Assembly (NCBI RefSeq): GCF_014779655.1
Contig: NZ_JACXYX010000022.1
Span: forward strand, 1 to 60,139
DNA length: 60,139 nucleotides
From: Nocardioides ganghwensis
GTDB lineage: Bacteria; Actinomycetota; Actinomycetes; Propionibacteriales; Nocardioidaceae
Reading direction: 5' to 3'
The position numbers and the translations under genes were made by a program. The notes under the pieces were generated by a model, which was not told the DNA's origin, searched no databases, and worked only from the letters and a program-made list of their open reading frames with translations. Of the stretch, positions 48,539-56,702 are shown one piece after another. Every line of letters begins with the position of its first letter. The stretch's first letter is position 1.

Positions 48539-50104
48539 GTGCGCATCGGCATCCCACGTGAGTCACGACCCGGTGAGACCCTCGTCGCAGCGACGGCGAA
48601 GACGGCGTCGCAGCTCGCCGCGCTGGGCTACGTCGTCGTGGTCGAGCGGGGCGCGGGAGAGGCGGCCGACCAGCCCGACACGGCGTACGCCGACGCGGGC
48701 ATCGCGGTCGTCGCCGCCGACGAGGTGTGGTCGAGCGACGTCGTGGTCAAGGTCAACGCCCCCACGGACGAGGAGATCGCGCGCCTGCGCCCGGGCGCCA
48801 CGGTCATCGCCCTGATGGCGCCGGGCCGCAGCCCCGAGCTCGTCGAGCGGCTCGCCGCCCAGGGCGTGACCGCGCTCGCGATGGACGCGGTGCCGCGGAT
48901 CTCGCGGGCGCAGTCGATGGACGTGCTGTCGTCGATGGCCAACGTCGCGGGCTACCGCGCGGTGATCGAGGCCGCCCACGAGTTCGGCCGGCTCTTCACC
49001 GGCCAGGTCACCGCGGCCGGAAAGGTGCCGCCGGCCCGTGTCTTCGTCGTCGGCGCGGGTGTCGCCGGCCTCGCCGCCATCGGCGCCGCGGGCTCGCTGG
49101 GCGCGATCGTCCGCGCGTTCGACGTACGCCCCGAGGTGGCCGAGCAGGTCGAGTCGATGGGCGCGCAGTTCGTCACGGTCGACATGGAGCAGGAGGTCAG
49201 CTCGGACGGCTACGCCAAGGAGATGACCGCCGAGCAGGAGGCCGCCACCGCGGCGATGTACGACGAGGAGGCGCGCGCAGCCGACATCGTCATCACCACC
49301 GCGCTGATCCCCGGCCGCCCCGCGCCGCAGCTCATCTCGGCCGAGACGGTCGCGGCGATGCGGCCCGGCTCGGTGATCGTCGACATGGCCGCGGCCAACG
49401 GCGGCAACGTCGCCGCCACGGTCAAGGACGAGCGCGTGGTCACGGCCAACGGTGTCACCGTCCTCGGCTACACCGACCTCGCCGGTCGCCTGGCCGCCCA
49501 GACCAGCCAGCTCTACGGCACCAACATCGTCAACCTCCTCAAGCTGCTCACGCCGGAGAAGGACGGTGTGCTGACGCTCGACATGGACGACGTGGTCCAG
49601 CGCGGCATCGCCGTCACCCGTGCCGGGCAGGACGCGACGGCGGGGACGGGTGCGGAGGTCATGTGGCCGCCGCCCCCCGTCCAGGTCTCCGCGGCACCGG
49701 CGGCGGCCGGACCAGGGGCGGCCGAGAAGGAGCCGGCGGCCGAGAAGGTGCCGCCGGACCCGCGCCGCAAGTGGTACGCCGCCGGCCTGGCGAGCGTGCT
49801 GTTCGCGCTGCTCGCGGCCTTCTCGCCCGGGGAGTTCCTCGGTCACTTCACGGTGTTCGCGCTGGCGGTGGTCGCGGGCTACTACGTCATCTCCAACGTG
49901 GCGCACGCCCTCCACACGCCCCTCATGGCCGAGACCAACGCCATCTCCGGGATCATCCTGGTCGGCGGGATCCTCCAGGTCGGCACGGCCAGCAACGCCT
50001 TGATCCTCGTCCTCGCAGCGGTAGCCGTGCTCGTCGCCAGCATCAACATCTTCGGTGGCTTCCTCGTGACGCTGCGGATGCTCCAGATGTTCCGGAAGGG
50101 CTGA
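48539..50104 (+). CDS. pntA: NAD(P) transhydrogenase alpha subunit
   Basis: 521 residues. The N-terminal NAD(H)-binding domain I begins RIGIPRESRPGETLVAATAK and has ARVFVVGAGVAGLAAIGAA and RPGSVIVDMAAANGGNVA. After a Pro/Ala/Glu linker (about 380-410) come four membrane helices of domain II (WYAAGLASVLFALLAAFSPG to INIFGGFLVTLRMLQMF). With PntB it couples proton entry to NADPH formation. All of the alpha subunit is in one polypeptide, as in E. coli. pntB starts 3 nt later. Confidence 0.96.
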   Translation: MRIGIPRESRPGETLVAATAKTASQLAALGYVVVVERGAGEAADQPDTAYADAGIAVVAADEVWSSDVVVKVNAPTDEEIARLRPGATVIALMAPGRSPELVERLAAQGVTALAMDAVPRISRAQSMDVLSSMANVAGYRAVIEAAHEFGRLFTGQVTAAGKVPPARVFVVGAGVAGLAAIGAAGSLGAIVRAFDVRPEVAEQVESMGAQFVTVDMEQEVSSDGYAKEMTAEQEAATAAMYDEEARAADIVITTALIPGRPAPQLISAETVAAMRPGSVIVDMAAANGGNVAATVKDERVVTANGVTVLGYTDLAGRLAAQTSQLYGTNIVNLLKLLTPEKDGVLTLDMDDVVQRGIAVTRAGQDATAGTGAEVMWPPPPVQVSAAPAAAGPGAAEKEPAAEKVPPDPRRKWYAAGLASVLFALLAAFSPGEFLGHFTVFALAVVAGYYVISNVAHALHTPLMAETNAISGIILVGGILQVGTASNALILVLAAVAVLVASINIFGGFLVTLRMLQMFRKG

Positions 50105-50107
50105 CCC

Positions 50108-51556
50108 GTGACCGACTTCCTCACCTCGGAGCACCTCTACGGCTTCATCCAGGGTGCCTACATCATCGCGGCGCTGTGCTTCATCGGTGCGCTCGCGGGC
50201 CTCGCGCGGCACGAGACCGCCAAGCAGGGCAACATCCTCGGGATGGGCGGCATGGCGCTGGCCCTGGTCGCCACGGTCCTGTTGATGGCGCAGCAGAACG
50301 AGCTGACCACCGACGCGCCCTCGCTGGGCGTGGCCGTGCTGGTGGTGGCCGCCATGATGGGCATCGGCGCCGTCATCGGGGCGTGGCGCGCGCGCACCGT
50401 CGAGATGACCGGGATGCCCGAGCTCGTCGCGCTGCTCCACTCCTTCGTCGGTCTCGCCGCCGTCCTCGTGGGCCTCAACTCCTACCTCCAGCACGGCGCC
50501 GGCCACGACACCGTCCACGACGTCGAGGTCTTCATCGGCGTCTTCATCGGCGCCATCACCTTCACGGGCTCGATCGTGGCCAACCTCAAGCTCAGCGCGC
50601 GGATGAAGTCCGCGCCGCTGACGCTGCCGGGCCGCCACTGGCTCAACCTGGCGATCATCGTCGCCTCGGTGGCGCTGGGCGTGTGGTTCGCGCTCGTCGA
50701 GGGCGACGACGGCGACGGGGTCGGCATCGTCCCGCTCCTGGTGATGACCGCGCTCGCCCTGGTCCTCGGCTTCCACCTCGTCGCCGCGATCGGCGGCGGG
50801 GACATGCCGGTGGTCGTGTCGATGCTCAACAGCTACTCCGGCTGGGCGGCGGCCGCCGCGGGCTTCATGCTCGGCAACGACCTGCTCATCATCACCGGCG
50901 CGCTGGTCGGCTCGTCCGGTGCGATCCTGAGCTACATCATGTGCAAGGCGATGAACCGCTCGTTCGTGAGCGTCATCGCCGGTGGGTTCGGCTCCGACGG
51001 CGGGTCCGCGGGCGAGGACCGCGACTACGGCGAGCACCGCGAGATCCAGGCCGACGACGTGGCCGAGCTCCTCGCCCACGCCTCGTCGGTGGTGATCACG
51101 CCCGGCTACGGCATGGCGGTCGCCCAGGCGCAGTACCCCGTCGCGGAGATGACGAGGAAGCTGCGCGACAAGGGCGTCGACGTCCGGTTCGGGATCCACC
51201 CGGTCGCGGGCCGGCTGCCCGGCCACATGAACGTGCTCCTCGCCGAGGCGAAGGTGCCCTACGACATCGTGCTCGAGATGGACGAGATCAACGACGACCT
51301 CCCGGAGACCGACGTCGTGCTCGTCATCGGCGCCAACGACACCGTCAACCCGGCCGCCCAGGAGGAGCCCGGCTCACCGATCGCCGGCATGCCGGTGCTG
51401 GAGGTCTGGAACGCCAAGGACGTCGTGGTGTTCAAGCGCTCCATGGCCACGGGCTACGCCGGGGTGCAGAACCCGCTGTTCTTCAAGGACAACACCCAGA
51501 TGCTCTTCGGCGACGCCAAGGACAAGGTCAACGAGATCGTGGCCGCCCTGGGCTGA
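50108..51556 (+). CDS. pntB: NAD(P) transhydrogenase beta subunit
   Basis: 482 residues. Eight to nine membrane helices are followed by the NADP(H)-binding domain III, with VVITPGYGMAVAQAQYPVAE, VRFGIHPVAGRLPGHMNVLLAEA, DVVLVIGANDTVNPAAQEEPG, and VVVFKRSMATGYAGVQNPLF. Start GTG 50108. Its 3' end overlaps the convergent lacI-type gene by 29 bp. NADPH made here could serve the lipid genes at 38185-42943, although nothing in the sequence links their control. Confidence 0.96.
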   Translation: MTDFLTSEHLYGFIQGAYIIAALCFIGALAGLARHETAKQGNILGMGGMALALVATVLLMAQQNELTTDAPSLGVAVLVVAAMMGIGAVIGAWRARTVEMTGMPELVALLHSFVGLAAVLVGLNSYLQHGAGHDTVHDVEVFIGVFIGAITFTGSIVANLKLSARMKSAPLTLPGRHWLNLAIIVASVALGVWFALVEGDDGDGVGIVPLLVMTALALVLGFHLVAAIGGGDMPVVVSMLNSYSGWAAAAAGFMLGNDLLIITGALVGSSGAILSYIMCKAMNRSFVSVIAGGFGSDGGSAGEDRDYGEHREIQADDVAELLAHASSVVITPGYGMAVAQAQYPVAEMTRKLRDKGVDVRFGIHPVAGRLPGHMNVLLAEAKVPYDIVLEMDEINDDLPETDVVLVIGANDTVNPAAQEEPGSPIAGMPVLEVWNAKDVVVFKRSMATGYAGVQNPLFFKDNTQMLFGDAKDKVNEIVAALG

Positions 51557-52577
51557 GCGGCTCCGGCGCCGCGGCCGTCGAGCCCCGTACGACCAGCTCG
51601 GGGCGGTGGAGCACCTCGCCCGCGTGCGGCTTGGACCCCGCGATCTGCTCGGCGATCTCGAGGCTCGCCGCCTGGGCGAGTGCCTCGGCGGGCTGCCGTA
51701 CGGTGGTGAGCGGCGGGTCGGCGAACTCCATCATCTGGCTGTCGTCGCTGCCGACCACCGACAGGTCCTCTGGCACGCGCAGCCCGCGCCGGCGCGCGGC
51801 GCGGATCACGCCCAGGGCCATCACGTCCGACCCGCACACGATGCCGGTCACGCCCCGGTCGATGAGGGCGTCGGCGGCCCGCTGCCCGCCCTGCACCGAG
51901 TACGCGGTGGTCTCGACCAGGTCCTCGGCGTCGAGGTCGTCGGGCACCAGGCCGCGCTCGGTCACGATCTCCAGGAACGCCTTCCGCTTGCGCTGGGCCG
52001 GGACGTAGCGCAGCTGGCCCAGCGCCGCCCCGATGCGGCGGTGGCCCATGTGCTCGAGGTGCTGCACCGCGAGCTGGACGGAGGCGACGTCGTCGGTCGA
52101 GACGCAGGGGGCGTCCAGGCCGGCGAGGGCGCCGTTGACCAGGACGATCGGCAGGCCGAGGTCCATCAGGCGCTGGTAGCGCGCGGGGTCGCTGTCGACG
52201 AGGGCGTGCACCCCCGAGACGAACACGATGCCGGCCACGGAGTGCTCCATCAGGATCGCGACGTAGTCGTCCTCGTGGATGCCGCCCAGCGTCTGGCTGC
52301 ACAGCACCGTCGACAGGCCCGTGCGGGACAGGTGGATCTCGAGGTGGTGCGCCAGCCGCGGGAAGAAGGGGTTCTGGAGCTCGGGGATGACCAGGCCGAC
52401 CAGGCCCCCCGCCCGCGGGCGCAGTCGTACGGGTCGGTCGTAGCCGAGCACGTCGATCGCGGTCAGGACCTGGCGGCGGGTCTGCTGGCTCACGCCGGGC
52501 CGCTCGTTGAGGACGCGGCTGACCGTGCTGATGCTCACGCCGGAGCGCTCGGCGATCTCGCTCAGCCTGATGGTCAC
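51528..52577 (-). CDS. LacI family regulator of the maltose operon
   Basis: 349 residues from GTG 52577. The HTH is TIRLSEIAERSGVSISTVSRVLNERPGVSQQTRRQV, and the hinge and periplasmic-binding-like domain follow (GLVGLVIPELQNPFFPRLAHHLE, GIVCGSDVMALGVIRAAR, LSVVGSDDSQMMEFADPPLTTV). It is divergent from malE and is most likely a maltodextrin-responsive repressor comparable to Streptomyces MalR. GTG 52583 is a start two codons longer, but a TAAGGT box fits leaderless use of 52577. Confidence 0.9.
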   Translation of the reverse strand: MTIRLSEIAERSGVSISTVSRVLNERPGVSQQTRRQVLTAIDVLGYDRPVRLRPRAGGLVGLVIPELQNPFFPRLAHHLEIHLSRTGLSTVLCSQTLGGIHEDDYVAILMEHSVAGIVFVSGVHALVDSDPARYQRLMDLGLPIVLVNGALAGLDAPCVSTDDVASVQLAVQHLEHMGHRRIGAALGQLRYVPAQRKRKAFLEIVTERGLVPDDLDAEDLVETTAYSVQGGQRAADALIDRGVTGIVCGSDVMALGVIRAARRRGLRVPEDLSVVGSDDSQMMEFADPPLTTVRQPAEALAQAASLEIAEQIAGSKPHAGEVLHRPELVVRGSTAAAPEPLSPGRPRSR

Positions 52578-52583
52578 GACCAC

Positions 52584-52589
52584 ACCTTA
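52584..52589 (-). promoter_or_regulatory. TAAGGT -10 box, leaderless start of the lacI-type gene
   Basis: Read on the reverse strand, TAAGGT ends 6 nt before GTG 52577. Confidence 0.5.
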
Positions 52590-52628
52590 GTGACGAGGAC
52601 CACTCCGCGGGGATCCCTCATGAAAAAA

Positions 52629-52669
52629 GTTGCAGCGTCTTCCCGTTCTTGCAAATGCGCTGCTACCGT
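52629..52669 (+). promoter_or_regulatory. malE promoter with LacI/MalR-type operator half-sites
   Basis: GTTGCAGCG (52629-52637) recurs inverted, with one mismatch, as CGCTGCTAC (52658-52666), and a further TTGCAA lies at 52649-52654. These resemble the CTTGCAG repeats bound by MalR in Streptomyces. TACCGT (52664-52669) is a -10 box directly beside them, so a bound repressor would block malE. An AAAAAA run sits just upstream. Confidence 0.6.
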
Positions 52670-52713
52670 GTGGCGACCCTCACACCTGCCGCACTTCTGA
52701 AGAGGAACCACCT

Positions 52714-53997
52714 ATGCGCAGATTCGCCCGCACCCTCGGCCCGGCGGCCGCGATGGTGCTCGTCATGACCGCCGCCGCCTGCGGCGGCGGATCCGGCTCG
52801 AGCTCCGAGCCGTCCGGCTCCGACAACACCTCGAGCGCCAATCCCGACGGCGGGGACGGCGGCGACGCCGACCTCCTCGTCTGGACCGACTCGCTCAAGA
52901 TCGACGCCGTCAAGGAGGTCGCGGAGTCCTTCGGCGAGTCCAACGGCATCAACGTCAAGGTGCAGGCCATCTCCGAGGACCTCCAGGGCAACTTCGTGAC
53001 CGCGGACGCGGCCGGCAACGGCCCCGACGTGGTCGTCGGCGCCCACGACTGGATCGGCAACCTCGTCCAGAACGGCGCGATCGAGCCGCTCAACCTGACC
53101 CCCGACGAGCTGTCCGGCTACTCCGAGAAGGCGGTCCAGGCCACGACGTACGACGGCAAGCTCTACGGCGTCCCCTACGGCATCGAGGCGCTCGCTCTCT
53201 ACCGCAACGCCGACGTCGTCCCCGACGAGCCCGCGAGCATGGACGAGGCCATAGCCGCCGGCCAGAAGGCCGTCAAGGCCGGCGAGGTCGACTCCGCGCT
53301 CAACCTCCCGGTCGGCCAGCTCGGCGACGCCTACCACATGGAGCCGATCCTGACCTCGTTCGGCGGCTACATCTTCGCCTACGACGAGGGCTCGGGCTAC
53401 GACGCCCAGGACGTCGGCATCGGCAAGGAGGGGTCCGTCAAGGCGGCCCAGGAGATCTCCCGCCTCGCCAAGGCCAACGTGCTGCGCACCTCGATCAGCG
53501 GCGACAACTCGATCGCGCTGTTCACCAGCGGCAAGGCCGCCTTCCTCGTCTCCGGTCCGTGGGCCCTGGCCGACGTCAAGAAGGCCGGCTTCGAGTACGC
53601 CATCCAGCCCGTGCCCGGCTTCGAGGGCCAGGAGCCCGCTGAGCCGTTCATGGGAGCGCAGGCGTTCATGGTCGCCGCCAACGGCAAGAACAAGGACATC
53701 GCGCAGGAGTTCGTCAACAACGGCGTCAACAGCGAAGAGGCGATGATGACCCTCTTCGAGGGCACCCAGCTGCCGCCCGCCATGACGGCCGTGCAGGAGC
53801 AGGTCGACGACCCCGACCTGACGGTCTTCACCGAGGCCGCCAACGCTGCCGCCCCGATGCCCGCCATCCCGGCCATGGCCTCGGTCTGGGAGCCGCTCGG
53901 CAAGGCGTACTCCGCCATCGTCAGCGGCAAGGACCCGGTCGCGACCATCAAGTCCGCCGGCAACACCATCAACAAGAACATCGCCGACGCGGGCTGA
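52714..53997 (+). CDS. malE: Maltose/maltodextrin ABC transporter substrate-binding lipoprotein
   Basis: 427 residues. A lipoprotein signal peptide ends in VMTAAACGGG (lipid-modified Cys23), followed by a Ser/Gly/Asp linker. The binding protein has the MalE-type DLLVWTDSLKIDAVKEVAESF, LYGVPYGIEALALYRNADVV, AFLVSGPWALADVKKAGFEY and PAIPAMASVWEPLGKAYSAI. It would be tethered outside the membrane and deliver maltodextrins to MalFG. GAGG at 52700-52703, about 10 nt before the ATG, serves as ribosome site. Confidence 0.92.
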   Translation: MRRFARTLGPAAAMVLVMTAAACGGGSGSSSEPSGSDNTSSANPDGGDGGDADLLVWTDSLKIDAVKEVAESFGESNGINVKVQAISEDLQGNFVTADAAGNGPDVVVGAHDWIGNLVQNGAIEPLNLTPDELSGYSEKAVQATTYDGKLYGVPYGIEALALYRNADVVPDEPASMDEAIAAGQKAVKAGEVDSALNLPVGQLGDAYHMEPILTSFGGYIFAYDEGSGYDAQDVGIGKEGSVKAAQEISRLAKANVLRTSISGDNSIALFTSGKAAFLVSGPWALADVKKAGFEYAIQPVPGFEGQEPAEPFMGAQAFMVAANGKNKDIAQEFVNNGVNSEEAMMTLFEGTQLPPAMTAVQEQVDDPDLTVFTEAANAAAPMPAIPAMASVWEPLGKAYSAIVSGKDPVATIKSAGNTINKNIADAG

Positions 53998-54011
53998 GCC
54001 CAGGGGGAACC

Positions 54012-54039
54012 CCGGTGGGCGGCCGTCGCCGCCCACCGG
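54012..54039. other. Intercistronic hairpin between malE and malF
   Basis: CCGGTGGGCGG (54012-54022) pairs perfectly with CCGCCCACCGG (54029-54039) around a 6-nt loop, 15 nt after the malE stop. There is no U-tract, so it probably acts as an RNA stabiliser or partial terminator, giving more MalE than MalFG. Confidence 0.7.
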
Positions 54040-54128
54040 TGCCCCGCCCAGCCTCCGTGCTACACCCGGCCTCGTCGAGGCCCACCCAGTCCTACCCGGC
54101 CCCGCTCGGACCCTGAAGGGCAGCTGAC

Positions 54129-55754
54129 ATGGCGGACCTGCGCGACACGATCGACAACCAGAAGGACCCCGACGCGGACGGCGGGTCCCGCTTCGGGTTC
54201 ACCAAGCCCGGCCGCGACGGGATCCCCGCACTCCTCGTCAAGGTGCTCTTCCTCGGCGTCGTCATCGGCACCGCGATCGCGCTGACGCCCGCCCTGGTGG
54301 GCGAGCGATCCTGGACGTTCCTCGTCGGGATCTGGGTGGTCACCGTGATCCTGGTCGCGACGTACGCCACCGGGCGCGCGCTGCCGGCGAAGTACCTCGT
54401 GCCCGGCACGCTGATGCTCGCCCTCTTCGTGGTCTACCCGATCTTCCTGACCGCGCAGACCTCGTTCACCAACTACGGCGACGGCACCCGCAACGACAAG
54501 CAGACGACCGTCGACCGGATCGTCGGGTCGTCGGTGGTGCGGTCCGACGACTCGCCGCAGTACAACCTCACCATCGCCACGGACGGTGACCCCGAGTCCG
54601 GGCCCTTCACCTACTTCCTGGTGCCGCAGAGCGATCCCGAGACCGTCTTCGAGGGCACCGAGGACGGGCTCGAGGAGGATCCGGACGGCGTCACCGTCGA
54701 CAACGGTCGCGTCACCGCGATCGAGGGCTTCACCGTCCTCGACATCCGTCAGGTCAGCGCCGCCGCGGACGCGCTCGACGAGATCGCCGTCCCCACCGAC
54801 AATGGCAACTTCATCGTGCGCGACGGCACCAGCGAGGCCTTCGAGGGTGCCCCGACGCTCGTCTACGACGAGGACGCCGACACGATCACCGACACCACCA
54901 CCGACACCGTCTACACGGCCGAGCAGCAGGGTGACCGGGAGTTCTTCGTCGATGACGAGGGCCAGCGCCTGTCCGACCAGTCGTGGACGGCCAACGTCGG
55001 CTGGCGCAACTACGAGCGGATCTTCACCGACAGCCGGATCAGCAGCAGCTTCTTCGGCATCTTCGTGTGGACGGTCGTCTTCGCCACCTTCTCGGTGATC
55101 GGCACGTTCCTGCTCGGGCTGTTCTTCGCCATCTCGCTCAACGACTCGCGCGTGCGCGGGCAGAAGATCTACCGGGCCCTGCTGATCCTCCCGTACGCGA
55201 TCCCGGGCTTCATCTCCCTGCTGCTCTGGTCGAGCTTCTACAACGAGGACTTCGGCCTGATCAACGACATCACCGGGCTCGACATCAACTGGTTCGGCGG
55301 TGCGACGACCGCCAAGATCGCGGTGCTCCTCACGAACCTGTGGATGGGCTTCCCCTACATGTTCCTCGTCAGCACCGGAGCCCTCCAGGCCATCCCGGAC
55401 GAGCTGAAGGAAGCCGCCACGATCGACGGCGCGGGCGGCTTCGCCGGCTTCCGTCGGATCACGCTGCCGCTGCTGCTCGTCACCGTGGCGCCGCTGCTCG
55501 TGGCGACGTTCGCCTTCAACTTCAACAACTTCGGCGCCATCTTCCTGCTCACCGGTGGCGGCCCCTTCACCCCGGACAACCCCACCGCGGGCGGCACCGA
55601 CATCCTGATCAGCTACACCTACCGGCTCGCCTTCGGCGCGGGTGGCGTCCAGATCGGGTTCGCGGCCGCCGTCTCCGTGGTGCTGTTCGTCGTCACCGGC
55701 CTGATCGCCGCGCTCCAGTTCCGTGCCACCCGCTCGCTCGAGGATGTGAACTGA
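54129..55754 (+). CDS. malF: Maltose ABC transporter permease MalF
   Basis: 541 residues. Two N-terminal helix groups are followed by a large extracytoplasmic insertion (about 115-290, rich in Asp and Thr, such as VYDEDADTITDTTTDTVYTA), as in MalF proteins. The permease core then runs from FFGIFVWTVVFATFSVIGTF, with the EAA loop ELKEAATIDGAGGFAGFRRITLP that docks the ATPase. malG starts 1 nt later. Confidence 0.92.
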   Translation: MADLRDTIDNQKDPDADGGSRFGFTKPGRDGIPALLVKVLFLGVVIGTAIALTPALVGERSWTFLVGIWVVTVILVATYATGRALPAKYLVPGTLMLALFVVYPIFLTAQTSFTNYGDGTRNDKQTTVDRIVGSSVVRSDDSPQYNLTIATDGDPESGPFTYFLVPQSDPETVFEGTEDGLEEDPDGVTVDNGRVTAIEGFTVLDIRQVSAAADALDEIAVPTDNGNFIVRDGTSEAFEGAPTLVYDEDADTITDTTTDTVYTAEQQGDREFFVDDEGQRLSDQSWTANVGWRNYERIFTDSRISSSFFGIFVWTVVFATFSVIGTFLLGLFFAISLNDSRVRGQKIYRALLILPYAIPGFISLLLWSSFYNEDFGLINDITGLDINWFGGATTAKIAVLLTNLWMGFPYMFLVSTGALQAIPDELKEAATIDGAGGFAGFRRITLPLLLVTVAPLLVATFAFNFNNFGAIFLLTGGGPFTPDNPTAGGTDILISYTYRLAFGAGGVQIGFAAAVSVVLFVVTGLIAALQFRATRSLEDVN

Positions 55755-55755
55755 C

Positions 55756-56697
55756 ATGACCGATGTCCAGGGACCGCTCGCCGGCGCGACCGTCGTCACC
55801 GAACGCAAGCGTCGACGACGCGGCGGCGACCCCGCGCCGAAGGTCAAGCTGAGTGCCGGCCGCTGGTTCCGCGAGATCGGCTGGCGCCACCTCGTCGGCG
55901 TCGTCGCGGTCGTGTGGGCGCTCTTCCCGGTGTCCTACCTGATCTCGGCCGCGCTCAACCCGCTGGGCAACGTGGTCACGTCCACGCTGATCCCGCAGAC
56001 GTTCAGCCTCACCAACTTCACCCAGCTCCTCGACGAGCAGCCCTACGGCACCTGGGCGCGCAACAGCATCATCGTGTGCGTCGTCGTGGTCTTCGTCCAG
56101 CTGCTGTTCAGCGCGCTGGCGGCCTACGCCTTCAGCCGGTTCCGCTTCAAGGGCCGCCGTGGCGGCCTGCTGGCGTTGCTGCTGATCCAGATGTTCCCGC
56201 AGTTCCTCGCCGCGGTCGCGCTCTACCTGATGTTCACCGACCTCGGGGCGGTCATCCCGGCGATCGGCCTGGACACCCTGGCCGGCTACATCCTGATGAT
56301 GTGCGGCGGCTCGCTGGGCCAGGTGTGGCTCATCAAGGGCTTCTTCGACTCGATCCCGATGTCGCTCGACGAGGCCGCGATGATCGACGGCGCGAGCCAC
56401 GTGCAGGTCTTCTTCCGCATCATCCTGCCGCTCGTGCGCCCGATCCTCGCCGTCTGCGGCCTGTTGGTCTTCGTCGGCACGATCGGCGAGTTCCTCATGG
56501 CCTCCATCTTCCTGCGCGACTCCGGCAACAAGACCCTCGCGACCGGTCTCTACGGACTCATCGACGCCGACCGCTCCAACAACCTCGGCGTCTTCGCCGC
56601 CGGCTCGATCCTCACCGCGATCCCCGTGGTGCTGCTCTTCCTCTACCTCCAGCGGTTCATCGTCGGCGGCATCACCGCCGGCGGTGTGAAGGGCTGA
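55756..56697 (+). CDS. malG: Maltose ABC transporter permease MalG
   Basis: 313 residues with six helices: WRHLVGVVAVVWALFPVSYL, SIIVCVVVVFVQLLFSALAAYAFSRFRF, and the EAA loop SLDEAAMIDGASHVQVFFRIILP. It forms the translocation pore with MalF. No malK follows, so the importer must use an ATPase encoded elsewhere, as with MsiK in Streptomyces. Confidence 0.94.
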   Translation: MTDVQGPLAGATVVTERKRRRRGGDPAPKVKLSAGRWFREIGWRHLVGVVAVVWALFPVSYLISAALNPLGNVVTSTLIPQTFSLTNFTQLLDEQPYGTWARNSIIVCVVVVFVQLLFSALAAYAFSRFRFKGRRGGLLALLLIQMFPQFLAAVALYLMFTDLGAVIPAIGLDTLAGYILMMCGGSLGQVWLIKGFFDSIPMSLDEAAMIDGASHVQVFFRIILPLVRPILAVCGLLVFVGTIGEFLMASIFLRDSGNKTLATGLYGLIDADRSNNLGVFAAGSILTAIPVVLLFLYLQRFIVGGITAGGVKG

Positions 56698-56702
56698 TCC
56701 GC

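Noticed and set aside
48563..51226. An 887-codon frame opposite pntA and pntB
   Set aside because: The product is a low-complexity Arg/Gly/Asp/His sequence mirroring the transhydrogenase genes, with no domain pattern.
48727..52008. A 1093-codon forward frame through pntA, pntB and part of the lacI-type gene
   Set aside because: It spans three genes in the wrong frame, is highly Arg-rich and contains no recognisable domain.
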